From an uncultured Eubacteriales bacterium (GTDB taxonomy: Bacteria; Bacillota_A; Clostridia; Oscillospirales; Oscillospiraceae), in NCBI GenBank assembly GCA_900319835.1, contig ONPY01000006.1, forward strand, positions 1 through 52,392: 52,392 nucleotides of DNA, read 5' to 3'. The first letter of the stretch is position 1; every line of letters starts with the position of its first letter. The translations under genes were made by a program, and so were the position numbers. The notes beneath the pieces were generated by a model. It searched no databases, was not told the origin of the DNA, and saw nothing but the letters and a program-made list of their open reading frames with translations. Below are positions 24,401 through 30,689 of the stretch, in pieces.

Positions 24401-25555
24401 GATTCCATCACACCCGTCCGCAAGGGAGACGGCATCACGGTCTCCGGCCGGCAGAAAGGCGAGACCGCGAGCTCCAACTTCAACTACACGGTGAGCTATG
24501 AGCGGGGCACGGTGGCCGAGGGTTCCAATGTCCGCACGGACAAGGTGACCAACACGCGGCCAGGCGTGATTCTCCGCAAGAAAGACTGGGACGGCAATCC
24601 TCTGGCCGGCGCTGACTTCACATTGAAAGACAGCGAAGGCGATCTCATCGGCAGTTTCACCTCCGACGCCCAGGGCCAGATCACGGTGGCCTTCCTGCGG
24701 GAGGGCGTGTACTACACCCTGACCGAGACCAAGGCTCCGAAGAACTATCGCGGACTGGACGCGCCCATCACGATCCGCTTCAGCGGCGGGGAGCTGACCG
24801 CAAGCGGCAGGGATGCAGCGTATTACAGCGTGCAAAATGTTACCGGCCAGATGCCGACGCTGACGGTCAAGAACCGGCCGTACACTTTCCAGGTGCTTAA
24901 GCAGAATGCGGGCGAGCAGCCGCTGGAGGGCGCCCACTTTGCCCTGCACAAGCAGCACACGGTCGGCGGCGTTACGAGCTTTGATGTCAATCCGATGATC
25001 GGCTATGAGGATCTGGCAACAGGCACGGACGGCCTTGTCCCGAAGCTGGACAACACGCTTGATCCCGGGACCTACCAGCTGCGCGAGAAGACGGCACCCA
25101 GCGGATACCAGCTTCTGCCCGCCCACGTCCACTTCATGATAAGCGATACGGGCGTGATCAGCCTCCTGGAGCATCCCACGGGCGTGAAGCTTGAAACCAC
25201 GGAGGCGCAGGACGGGTCTCTATCCGTAAAGCTGATCATCGAAAACAGCTCGGATCTTCCCGCGCCGACGGGAGTCCGCCACGAGACCGGCCCCTTCCTG
25301 GTGCTGCTGGGCTTCGGCCTGGTCCTGCTGGGTCTGATGCTGATGCCGAAGCTGCTGCTGCATACGGCGGGCCAAGCTGATGAGAGCGCCAGCCCAGCGC
25401 GCAAATCTCTTTCGATCATTGACGGTCTTCCAGACTATCGCGATGATACAATGCAAAAAAAGATCCGAAAAACCGCCTCTGGCAAGCCAAAGCATGAGGG
25501 CGCGCCGAAGGACGGGAAATGCCCGGATGGGCCCGGATCAGGGGAGGTGCGGTGA
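18479..25555 (+). CDS. Giant cell-surface adhesin/tip pilin with fibro-slime and SpaA domains
   Basis: This is a 2358-residue secreted protein. In order it has a signal peptide ending AYAEEE (about residue 34), a Pro/Glu-rich acidic segment (36-120), and a beta-domain with an EVTE tandem repeat near 287-306. Two related beta modules run from about 343 to 745, followed by a Tyr/Trp-rich region (754-1390) and a fibro-slime domain centred on IYEFTGDDDFWLYVDGVLVI (about 1442). After that come pilin-type beta domains (1549, 1717, 1885) and two SpaA/Cna-B-like domains (GNPLAGADFTL at 2031; QPLEGAHFAL at 2137). LPAPTGVR (about 2260), a membrane helix and an unusual 70-residue basic tail complete it. 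ATG 18479 follows GGTGGTGAG and starts the signal peptide. A pilin gene follows 97 bases later, so this is probably its tip or ancillary adhesin. Confidence 0.85.
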   Translation: MKNLFRRSIAMLLMLAMLSGLIGPGNVMLLTAYAEEESVETLELPTDVPEMEEIPEIVEAPAEPTEDVSLPAEPVQSGEETPAQETAGGSEPETPEESEGETGITENTGEALDENNAEPAALAEGEFWIHPVNAEGAEIETVLLHLTGLFPADAQVLVYAQGLTAVENAVEAYHVSILSGGQPWQPVSSPITVQLFSAAVSAAMTEGLLPAVWEVRYPVDAAEPLCLPYGELAVVDETGALRFDAWYFEILEIAMIAAAPVAEPVTEPAAGFITEVEVLPENTGVPVEEVTEEVTEEVTEEVTEETAEETAEQVAEETNGAEIPDEVTDAVELEENTLAAPVSGKLERMVDGLAASLTAVIGSTVPFDFEDQGQTVAISVTGTCQKNQMPEVRAAAVQGDETRRVLEAWTVDNLKKKASLTLTAAVTALPELNAGESLAVCAVSGDALGETLRENLTVGDTVELPLAMKGPTGVAVVAVAAAEDPDNETVIPDNVIWANDDLYLTGKLPKNAVVEAEPVSVTIDGEDVLAAWDITIYANENQRQKGKTWQPADDSVQVHVRSEAFQDMADELNIYHMTDARSAAELVGTASAEEDWVEFDAASFSTYVISAVLEKTIDATDGNTYKITVTYDSASGIPAGADLTVRELSGEEYLEYLGRAEGMMKAAGFGFARIFDITIVDAAGTECQPEKAVDVKVELLDAQGTAEDYTVIHFGEEPKPELLEAKTEGNTVSFAATGFSAYAIVTDPKEPISVGGVRIMSIKELLDPETGGVYIGNPDGYYFMNTLTGDNKRKGITKTQPAQSAPPASAALYYFEPANEDGTFVYAYCYNGETRQYVYNGGNNSLIFTDEANKTAFHIQLVDSNGTFMLNNGDWYWNMQGGAGGSRFCSYNVADDENNRIHIWRPAEPLQSDPYGYDGQSYGLMSWNGGASGKAMMASSSTASALDAKALTVMTKKTNNEDKLFVPNSSDITMWTFHWVEEDFYTLSATTAEGPKYLQITASGLTLVDEEAQVRLIPGTGIHAGQISLSAAGSTLTYSGVAENGFSVGGTVGNEWLYLVNESELTEDYFRVYSAQKVSVSDTDSVTNGARVIVYTRAWNDTTKKYEFYAIDHDGSLIRCFESGDSIQWVGSQLNTVLWNFTEYYWEGTTEPNYFYELYNEYGDKFLAPKMSGGQLLQDSPIGINLDGRRNGYYSSTILAWDDGSYAYSGLRADLSTGTQELLPCPIGEAEDFYFAIVQDLPVDDQLTTVSTVDHTQYGITMRIKDFDSREAMKAFLGSDEGGMGTTLHQGLLSSTLVNGYPTAAGGSLAEMYAGATEVNHLFIESTYASSGYYEYDSTQNFASLQGTDFVVYNELGTTDMANRPSMKHGEFFPYDNLRAGHFASVNGKNLYDANTDPLPESDPRKYERLYLIDKPNYQFAVEIEASFTQTPSGLDAWGHDIIYEFTGDDDFWLYVDGVLVIDLGGIHSAVPGSVNYSTGVVYANGQYTTLYEIFSQHFSADDLANMFEQNEAGQWVFRDNTTHTMKIFYMERGGGASNLHMRFNLASVKRGTVELSKKLSGVDENESILAEFPYQIRYKTAADIEADEDEAASGTDPVIEHYHVLNTSNSVCYKDTINRVKYAGSLAIGGVTYSNVFLLKPGESAIITLPEDAVTYSIVECGVDTQVFRAVRVNGAEVTGTAVAGQTNRKDYKLDYVSSDKRARVAFDNEVNPNALKTLSITKALYKEDGITPITYDPAGFAFRLYLGTEFEELAPADKHTYHVKDPSGCYCTWDSVNEAFVSSSYRTYADIPAGDRGAYSFSTSMNGQISRIPASYTVEIRNVLVGTNFKVVERPSDMPDGYSFKYYIYNGTISPATAETGITDVIRSEGQDPHVDVCNLRGWGLRVNKTWTDADYMEERGDTYFAVYTDDGSGNLSLVDGTVRQMAYTLKPQSLYWYFLPLPVDVPFNNYQIYEVTLTNPTVDEDGVVTRYDSITPVRKGDGITVSGRQKGETASSNFNYTVSYERGTVAEGSNVRTDKVTNTRPGVILRKKDWDGNPLAGADFTLKDSEGDLIGSFTSDAQGQITVAFLREGVYYTLTETKAPKNYRGLDAPITIRFSGGELTASGRDAAYYSVQNVTGQMPTLTVKNRPYTFQVLKQNAGEQPLEGAHFALHKQHTVGGVTSFDVNPMIGYEDLATGTDGLVPKLDNTLDPGTYQLREKTAPSGYQLLPAHVHFMISDTGVISLLEHPTGVKLETTEAQDGSLSVKLIIENSSDLPAPTGVRHETGPFLVLLGFGLVLLGLMLMPKLLLHTAGQADESASPARKSLSIIDGLPDYRDDTMQKKIRKTASGKPKHEGAPKDGKCPDGPGSGEVR

Positions 25556-25652
25556 CACGAACCTCCAATCCAACTCCCCGCCTGAGCGGGAAACGCACCC
25601 CCCTCAAAACAGACATTCGGACATTTCCTGAAATCATGAAAGGAGATAACAC

Positions 25653-26858
25653 ATGAAAAACACTTTGAAGAAGCTCGGCGCCATCGCTCTCGTCCTCATG
25701 CTGATGCTGAGCCTGAGCGTCACCGCCTTTGCAGCGGAAGATATGACTGCTTCAGGTATCGTTGGCAGCAAGGATTCTAATTTGAACAGTGTCCTGAAAA
25801 TCCCCAAAACACTGAAGGTTTTTAACCCTGATGAAGAATCTGTCTATGCCCCGAATATCAGTTACAGTTATGCAGTGACTGCTGGTACTGCGGAGATCGA
25901 AATCACGGATGCTGATGAAGTTACTGCCAAGACTAAGGCACCTACGAGCGCGCAGATGCCGACGCTAACGGCCAGTACTTTGAGTTGGAGCAGCGCCTCC
26001 ACTACGCTTGGTGCTTCAAGCACAGGCAACAACTCCGCTGCGGCAAATGTTCAGTATCTTGAGCTTACTTTTACCCCCAGTGCTTTCACGGCAGCCGGCA
26101 TTTACCGCTATAAGATCACGGAGACAGTTACATATACCGGCACTGGCGTTACTGAAGGAGAGAACACCGACCATGAGCTGTTCCTTGATGTGTATGTGAA
26201 AGATACCAATGCTAATACCGCGGGCCAGACCATCTATGGTTATGTGCTTCACACTGGCGATGACTCTATTAATGGTTCTACCAGCACCAATACCGATACC
26301 AAGGTTGAAGGCTTTGTTTACGATGAGTACCACACCTCCAACCTGACCGTCAGCAAGACCTTGGTCAATGACGCGGCCATGAATAGTCACGAGTTCCCGA
26401 TGGCCGTCACTATCGCCGAGGGTTCTGTCAGTGCGGGCTTCCATCTTCTCACAGAAAAGACTGGAACTGCGACGGTTGCCGCGACCCTGGCCGATAAGAC
26501 CTATACGGATTCTGCAAAGGTTGCCAACGGCGGAACTGTTAAGTACGTCGGTCTTCCTACCGGCGCGACCTTTACCGTAACCGAGACAAACGATGTGACC
26601 GGCACGACCTATAAAGTCACGCATGCTATTGACGGCGGCACTTCCACAGAGGATGGCAATAAGTATACTGGCGGCACTGCGACCGCTGCTGTTACGACTG
26701 TAGCTGCAGATTCGGCGCACACCGTTGCCTTCACCAACGAGCTTGTACTTATCTCTCCCACCGGCGTTGTGATGCGCGTTGCGCCTTACGCACTGATGCT
26801 CATCGGCGGCTTCGTGCTGCTGGTCATCAGCCGCCGCCGCAAGGTCGAGGAGGCCTAA
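25653..26858 (+). CDS. Major pilin-type surface protein with isopeptide domains
   Basis: This 401-residue protein has a signal peptide (MKNTLKKLGAIALVLMLM to AFAAE, about residue 28). Two pilin-type beta domains each carry an E-box-like motif (YRYKITET near 152; ATFTVTETND in the second domain). The sorting signal is ISPTGVV near 368, followed by a membrane helix (YALMLIGGFVLLVI) and SRRRK. A strong AAAGGAGAT ribosome site precedes the ATG. Codon use is richer in T-ending codons than in the giant protein just upstream, consistent with high expression. It is likely the shaft pilin, to be cross-linked by a sortase that is not in this window. Confidence 0.85.
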   Translation: MKNTLKKLGAIALVLMLMLSLSVTAFAAEDMTASGIVGSKDSNLNSVLKIPKTLKVFNPDEESVYAPNISYSYAVTAGTAEIEITDADEVTAKTKAPTSAQMPTLTASTLSWSSASTTLGASSTGNNSAAANVQYLELTFTPSAFTAAGIYRYKITETVTYTGTGVTEGENTDHELFLDVYVKDTNANTAGQTIYGYVLHTGDDSINGSTSTNTDTKVEGFVYDEYHTSNLTVSKTLVNDAAMNSHEFPMAVTIAEGSVSAGFHLLTEKTGTATVAATLADKTYTDSAKVANGGTVKYVGLPTGATFTVTETNDVTGTTYKVTHAIDGGTSTEDGNKYTGGTATAAVTTVAADSAHTVAFTNELVLISPTGVVMRVAPYALMLIGGFVLLVISRRRKVEEA

Positions 26859-26865
26859 GCAAACG

Positions 26866-26951
26866 GATTCCCACGCCCGCCTTAGGTGTAAGTTCGTGTT
26901 ACCCAAATCACAGATTTGGACACTCACTTAAGTGTGAGCACTGGCTCGGAA
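26866..26951 (-). repeat. Interspersed repeat, third copy with enlarged hairpin insert
   Basis: Read on the minus strand: TGTCATTCCGAGCCAGTGCT, then a longer palindrome-rich insert, then GGCGTGGGAATCCGTT. The flanks match the repeat at 11863-11903, but the insert carries CACTTAAGTG and CCAAATC-TGT-GATTTGG hairpins. It lies directly after the pilin stop. Confidence 0.7.
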
Positions 26952-27010
26952 TGACAGGTTTATTCAATTGGGGAGACTTCTTTCTTGTGTGAGCAACATG
27001 CTCTACTTGA

Positions 27011-27898
27011 TCATTTTTCGGTGAACGATGCTTTTCCCATGGCGGCAAGCAGTTCAGAGTCCGGATTGATCCAAGGGCGGTTGATTCCAAAAAAGATGCT
27101 CCAGAGATTCATTCCCGTTTCCATTTCTTTGATCGATTCAAGATCATTCCCCAGCACTTTGGCACCCCGCCGCCTGAAATAAGTTGGGTTGCTTTCACAG
27201 GTAAAGCAGGGGCTGGCCTTCCGATTCACATAGAACGCGGCAGGTTTTAATTCACGAAAATTGATTTCTTCGGGTGGCTCATTATAAATCCCTTCAAATA
27301 GACGACACACCGCCCAAAAGTCCTTTACCTCCGGTACAAGCTTTGAGGTCCAACTGGCTTTACATTCGACCAACTGCATCAGGATGTATTTTCCGTCATA
27401 AGTGTGAAAGGTTTCCTCTGTCATGGTGGTGCCAGTTCTGCCTCCGGTATAGGGTTTTCCTATTGTCTGAAGTTTGATGGCGATTATATCACCATCACAA
27501 AAGATACGGTCCTTATGAATGTTCGGCTTGATTTTCTTTTTTGCAGGCTGGGGAGACAGCAGCTTTCTGCGAAAGGCCGTCAGAACCTTTTTTCGCGTCT
27601 GCAGCGTCTTATCCCCGGATTCTGCCCATACTTCCAGACCAAAGCCGCTGTCGATCATGGTAATGGCTTTGTCCCGTACCTCGTCAGTTAGAATTCCTTT
27701 TTCCCACATGAAGTCCGTAAGGGAATAGATATAGTCAGCCCACTCCTCTGGGTCGGCCTCGTCTATATCTTTTCTCACGAATTCATCAAGTCGTCGCAAT
27801 GCCTCCGGGACTTCAAACTTCCAAAAGGCCACAGCGTATTCCTTTTTCAGATCTTCCGCCGTATCATTGCCGTTGATGCTGGTACTCCATGCGCCCAT
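27011..27898 (-). CDS. Unrecognised protein, 295 residues
   Basis: This soluble protein begins MGAWSTSINGNDTAEDLKKE. That start loosely recalls DUF4259 proteins (MGxWGxxxFxNDxA), but the rest is not familiar. The middle contains a basic patch (AFRRKLLSPQPAKKKIKPN). A beta-rich segment with GDIIAIKLQT and YDGKYILMQLVECKAS follows, which could be a ligand- or nucleic-acid-binding fold. Base composition is clearly more AT-rich than in neighbouring operons, suggesting acquisition. It lies 41 bases downstream of a small membrane protein gene on the same strand. Confidence 0.6.
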   Translation of the reverse strand: MGAWSTSINGNDTAEDLKKEYAVAFWKFEVPEALRRLDEFVRKDIDEADPEEWADYIYSLTDFMWEKGILTDEVRDKAITMIDSGFGLEVWAESGDKTLQTRKKVLTAFRRKLLSPQPAKKKIKPNIHKDRIFCDGDIIAIKLQTIGKPYTGGRTGTTMTEETFHTYDGKYILMQLVECKASWTSKLVPEVKDFWAVCRLFEGIYNEPPEEINFRELKPAAFYVNRKASPCFTCESNPTYFRRRGAKVLGNDLESIKEMETGMNLWSIFFGINRPWINPDSELLAAMGKASFTEK

Positions 27899-27939
27899 CT
27901 GTCTTTTTCCTTTCTGCCGACTGAACCGCTATGGCTCTG

Positions 27940-28356
27940 TCATTTCTTCGTATGAGAGCGCTTCACAAGACTCCTGCGCTCCACGATCAGCGATGCCGCA
28001 ATGATAAGCAAGCATGTTACAAAAACAAGTTTATATCCGAGTTCGTCTCTGTTCGTTATCCCGCTTTGTTCAAAGAAGTCCAATATGACCTCGTATACGC
28101 CCAGCAGGCCAGCCGAAAGCGGTGCGATGATATCCACTCCATGAAGGAGTTTCGGTTTGCGAATAATTGTGTCTTCTTTAGTAAGGAAGTATCTGCAAAT
28201 AAAATAGTCAAAACAGATCAGGCTAATCCAAAGCACAAGGCTCCTCAGGAGATCAAGGACCGTATAATCATAATACCAAATCATGTAAATCATCATACCC
28301 ACATAGATCACAAGACTTGTAAGGATATGAACAAGCATGATGAAGACTTTCTTCAT
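27940..28356 (-). CDS. Small membrane protein, unrecognised
   Basis: This 138-residue protein has about four hydrophobic helices (VHILTSLVIYVGMMIYMIWY; SLVLWISLICFDYFIC; APLSAGLLGVYEVIL; LVFVTCLLIIAASLIV) and a basic tail (RRSLVKRSHTKK). No family is recognised. It is AT-rich like the next gene and driven by its own consensus promoter. Its untranslated leader contains a palindromic repeat. Confidence 0.6.
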   Translation of the reverse strand: MKKVFIMLVHILTSLVIYVGMMIYMIWYYDYTVLDLLRSLVLWISLICFDYFICRYFLTKEDTIIRKPKLLHGVDIIAPLSAGLLGVYEVILDFFEQSGITNRDELGYKLVFVTCLLIIAASLIVERRSLVKRSHTKK

Positions 28357-28375
28357 TTTCTTTCCCCTTTTCAGT

Positions 28376-28447
28376 CATAATGATCATCTGGCACAGCAGC
28401 TGCTCGGCGGAATGCCTTCTGGCATTTCGCCATCAGATAATCATTAT
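28376..28447. repeat. Short palindromic repeat in the leader of the membrane protein gene
   Basis: Termini ATAATGATCATCTG...GC and GCCATCAGATAATCATTAT are inverted copies flanking AGCAGCTGCT and the hairpin GGCGGAATGCC/GGCATTTCGCC. The right terminus (TTTCGCCATCAGATAATCAT) closely matches that of the repeat ending at 47724. Confidence 0.6.
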
Positions 28448-28454
28448 CACATAT

Positions 28455-28483
28455 AGAATAGCGGAATCCCCTGTGCTTGTCAA
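28455..28483 (-). promoter_or_regulatory. Promoter of the two AT-rich genes
   Basis: Minus strand -35 TTGACA (28478-28483), 17-base spacer, -10 TATTCT (28455-28460). The transcript would begin just before the palindromic repeat. Confidence 0.75.
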
Positions 28484-28511
28484 ATTCTGTCACTGATAAT
28501 CTTCCTTTTGC

Positions 28512-28559
28512 CTATAAAAATGTCGTCCCATGCAAACGAATGCATTGGGACGACATTTT
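28512..28559 (-). terminator. Intrinsic terminator of the cobalamin operon
   Basis: AAAATGTCGTCCCA / TGGGACGACATTTT with inner TGCA pairing (28517-28559), followed on the minus strand by TTTTTATAG. The stem begins at the stop codon of the last operon gene. Its A/T arms could also work in the other direction. Confidence 0.88.
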
Positions 28560-29670
28560 ATTGCTGCAAGAGTTCTTCCAGTGTGCAGAGTTTTTCGCTC
28601 ACTTTGGCCGCCTCCAGCAGGCGGCGGTTTTCCGCATTTACGGTGCCGAAGTCCGTCACGCAGATGAGCTTTTCACACGTTTCCAAAACCGCCAGCGCCT
28701 CGTCTGCCTTCTCACGGCTCACGGGTTCGTTGGCCCGGTCGGTGAGCACCACCGCCGCCAATGCCTTGGCGGTGGGCAGGTCCAGATCGTTTTCCGGCAG
28801 GACGCCCGCCGCGAAAGGAATCCCCGCCCGCTGCAGGGCGCGGTAGACGGGAATGCCGTAACCGCCGCCCCCCAGGACGAAAACCCTTGGCTCCCCCCGT
28901 GTGGGCTCGGCCTCCGCCGTCCCGGCGAGGGTGTCGTAGCTGCCCTTTGTCATGCCGTAGAGCGCGCGGATATAGTCGCCGGAAAAGATCTCCTCCGGCG
29001 GTCCGCTGCGGTCGATAGCCCCATCTTTGATACACAGCAGGTTATCGGCAAACTTCTGGGCCAAGTCCAGCTCGTGCATGCTGAGCACCACCGCGATCTG
29101 CCGTTCCCTGGCAAGCCTGCGCAGCAGCTCCAAAAACTCCAGCTTGTGGCGGATATCCAGGAAGGAGGTGGGCTCGTCCAGGACCAGCAGCCGGGGCTGC
29201 TGGCAGATGGCCCGGGCCAGCAGCACACGCTGGCGCTGGCCGTCGCTGATGCGGGTAAAGTCCGTGTCCGCAAGCGCCACAATCCCCGTCATCTCCATGC
29301 TCTCATGGATCATGCGGCGGTCTTCCTCGTTCAACACGCCCAGGCGCCCCGTGTAGGGGTAGCGCCCGGCGGCGACCACCTCGCCGCAGCGCATCAGTTC
29401 CGGCGCAGGGGTGCCTGTCAGCACCGCGGCGCGGCGTCGGGCAAGCTCCCGCTCGTGCAGGCTCTCCAGCTTTTCCCCTTCCAGCAGCACGGCACCCGAG
29501 AGCGGCGGCAGCTGGCGGATCAGGGTTTTGAGCAGGGTGGATTTGCCGGCGCCGTTTGGTCCGATGAGGCACAGGAGCTTTCCCGCCTCTGCCCGAAGAC
29601 TGATCTCACGGACCACGGGATGGTCCCCATAGCCCACTGTCAGCTTTTCCGCGCGCAAAATCTCGCTCAT
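28558..29670 (-). CDS. ABC transporter ATP-binding protein with C-terminal extension (BtuD/FecE-like)
   Basis: This 370-residue protein is the last gene of the cobalamin operon. The first ~250 residues are a FecE/BtuD-type ATPase with Walker A GPNGAGKST, signature ISDGQRQRVLLA, Walker B LLVLDEPTSFLD and H-loop SMHELD. Usual members stop near 255-270. Here about 115 more residues follow, starting VFVLGGGGYGIPVYRALQRA, which looks like a Rossmann-type nucleotide-binding motif. It overlaps the permease gene by four bases. The substrate is probably a corrinoid, tetrapyrrole or metal complex, judged by context. Confidence 0.85.
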   Translation of the reverse strand: MSEILRAEKLTVGYGDHPVVREISLRAEAGKLLCLIGPNGAGKSTLLKTLIRQLPPLSGAVLLEGEKLESLHERELARRRAAVLTGTPAPELMRCGEVVAAGRYPYTGRLGVLNEEDRRMIHESMEMTGIVALADTDFTRISDGQRQRVLLARAICQQPRLLVLDEPTSFLDIRHKLEFLELLRRLARERQIAVVLSMHELDLAQKFADNLLCIKDGAIDRSGPPEEIFSGDYIRALYGMTKGSYDTLAGTAEAEPTRGEPRVFVLGGGGYGIPVYRALQRAGIPFAAGVLPENDLDLPTAKALAAVVLTDRANEPVSREKADEALAVLETCEKLICVTDFGTVNAENRRLLEAAKVSEKLCTLEELLQQ

Positions 29671-30689
29671 TCCCGCTCCCCCTTTCTCCGGTTGAGAAGC
29701 ATCCAGATCACCACCGGCGCGCCGAAGACCGCCGTCACCGAGCTGATGGAGAGCTCAGTCGGGGCAAAGAGCGTCCGGGCGATCAAATCACAGAAGAGGC
29801 AGAAGGCCCCGCCGCCGAGAAAGCAGGCCGGCAGCAGAAGCAGCGGTTTTGAGGAACGAAAGAGCCCCTTCATGAGATGCGGCACCGCAATGCCCACAAA
29901 GGAGATCGGCCCGGCAAAGGCCGTCACCGTGGCCGAGAGCAGGCTGGATAAAAGGATCAGCTCTGCCCGGAAGCGTCTGACATTCACGCCCATGCTGCCC
30001 GCGTAGGCCTCGCCGAGACGGTAGGCGTCCATGGGCTTTGCCAGCAGAATTGAGCAGGCAAAGGCCGCCAGTACCACCAGGGCCGCCGTGCGCAGATCAC
30101 CCCAGTCGATGCCGGAGAAGCTGCCCATGGACCAGTAGTGGAGATTGACGATGTTGGAGTCATCAGCAAAGGTCACCGCGATCTCCGTAATCGCCGAGCA
30201 GACATAACCGATCATGACGCCGCAGACGATGAGCAGCGACATGCCGCGCAGTCTGGCGGACGCAAGCAGGATCATGCTCATGGCGAGCATCGCGCCGAGA
30301 AAAGCCGCGCCGATCATGCCCGCCGCCGTCAGCAGGATGCCGTGGCTCAGACAAAAGATCATGGTCAGCGCCACGGTGAGCTTGGCCCCTGAGGAGATGC
30401 CCAGCACAAAGGGCCCCGCGATGGGATTCCCAAAGAAAGTCTGCAGCAGAAAGCCCGCGACGGACAGCGCCCCGCCGAGCAGCACTGCGGCCAGCACCCG
30501 CGGCAGGCGAATATTCCGCACAATGCCGGCGCTCATGCCGTCTGCGGCGCCGAAGAGTGCGTAGACCGCCTCCCCCGCCGGGATGCGGGTGCTGCCCGCA
30601 AGCAGTCCCAGCGCAAGCAGTACCAGCAGCGCAAGCGTCAAAAGCAGGTAGGCCAGGGTATGTTGTTTTTTTCTCGGATCCATAGACAT
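29667..30689 (-). CDS. FecCD-family ABC transporter permease (BtuC-like)
   Basis: This 340-residue protein has about nine or ten membrane helices and the FecCD hallmarks RLPRVLAAVLLGGALSVAG and FAGPISFVGIAVPHLMKGLF. These are the permeases of cobalamin, heme and siderophore importers. Its ATG shares one base with the stop of the binding-protein gene (TGATG), and it overlaps the ATPase gene by four bases. Together the three genes form a complete importer at the end of the B12 operon. Confidence 0.9.
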   Translation of the reverse strand: MSMDPRKKQHTLAYLLLTLALLVLLALGLLAGSTRIPAGEAVYALFGAADGMSAGIVRNIRLPRVLAAVLLGGALSVAGFLLQTFFGNPIAGPFVLGISSGAKLTVALTMIFCLSHGILLTAAGMIGAAFLGAMLAMSMILLASARLRGMSLLIVCGVMIGYVCSAITEIAVTFADDSNIVNLHYWSMGSFSGIDWGDLRTAALVVLAAFACSILLAKPMDAYRLGEAYAGSMGVNVRRFRAELILLSSLLSATVTAFAGPISFVGIAVPHLMKGLFRSSKPLLLLPACFLGGGAFCLFCDLIARTLFAPTELSISSVTAVFGAPVVIWMLLNRRKGERE

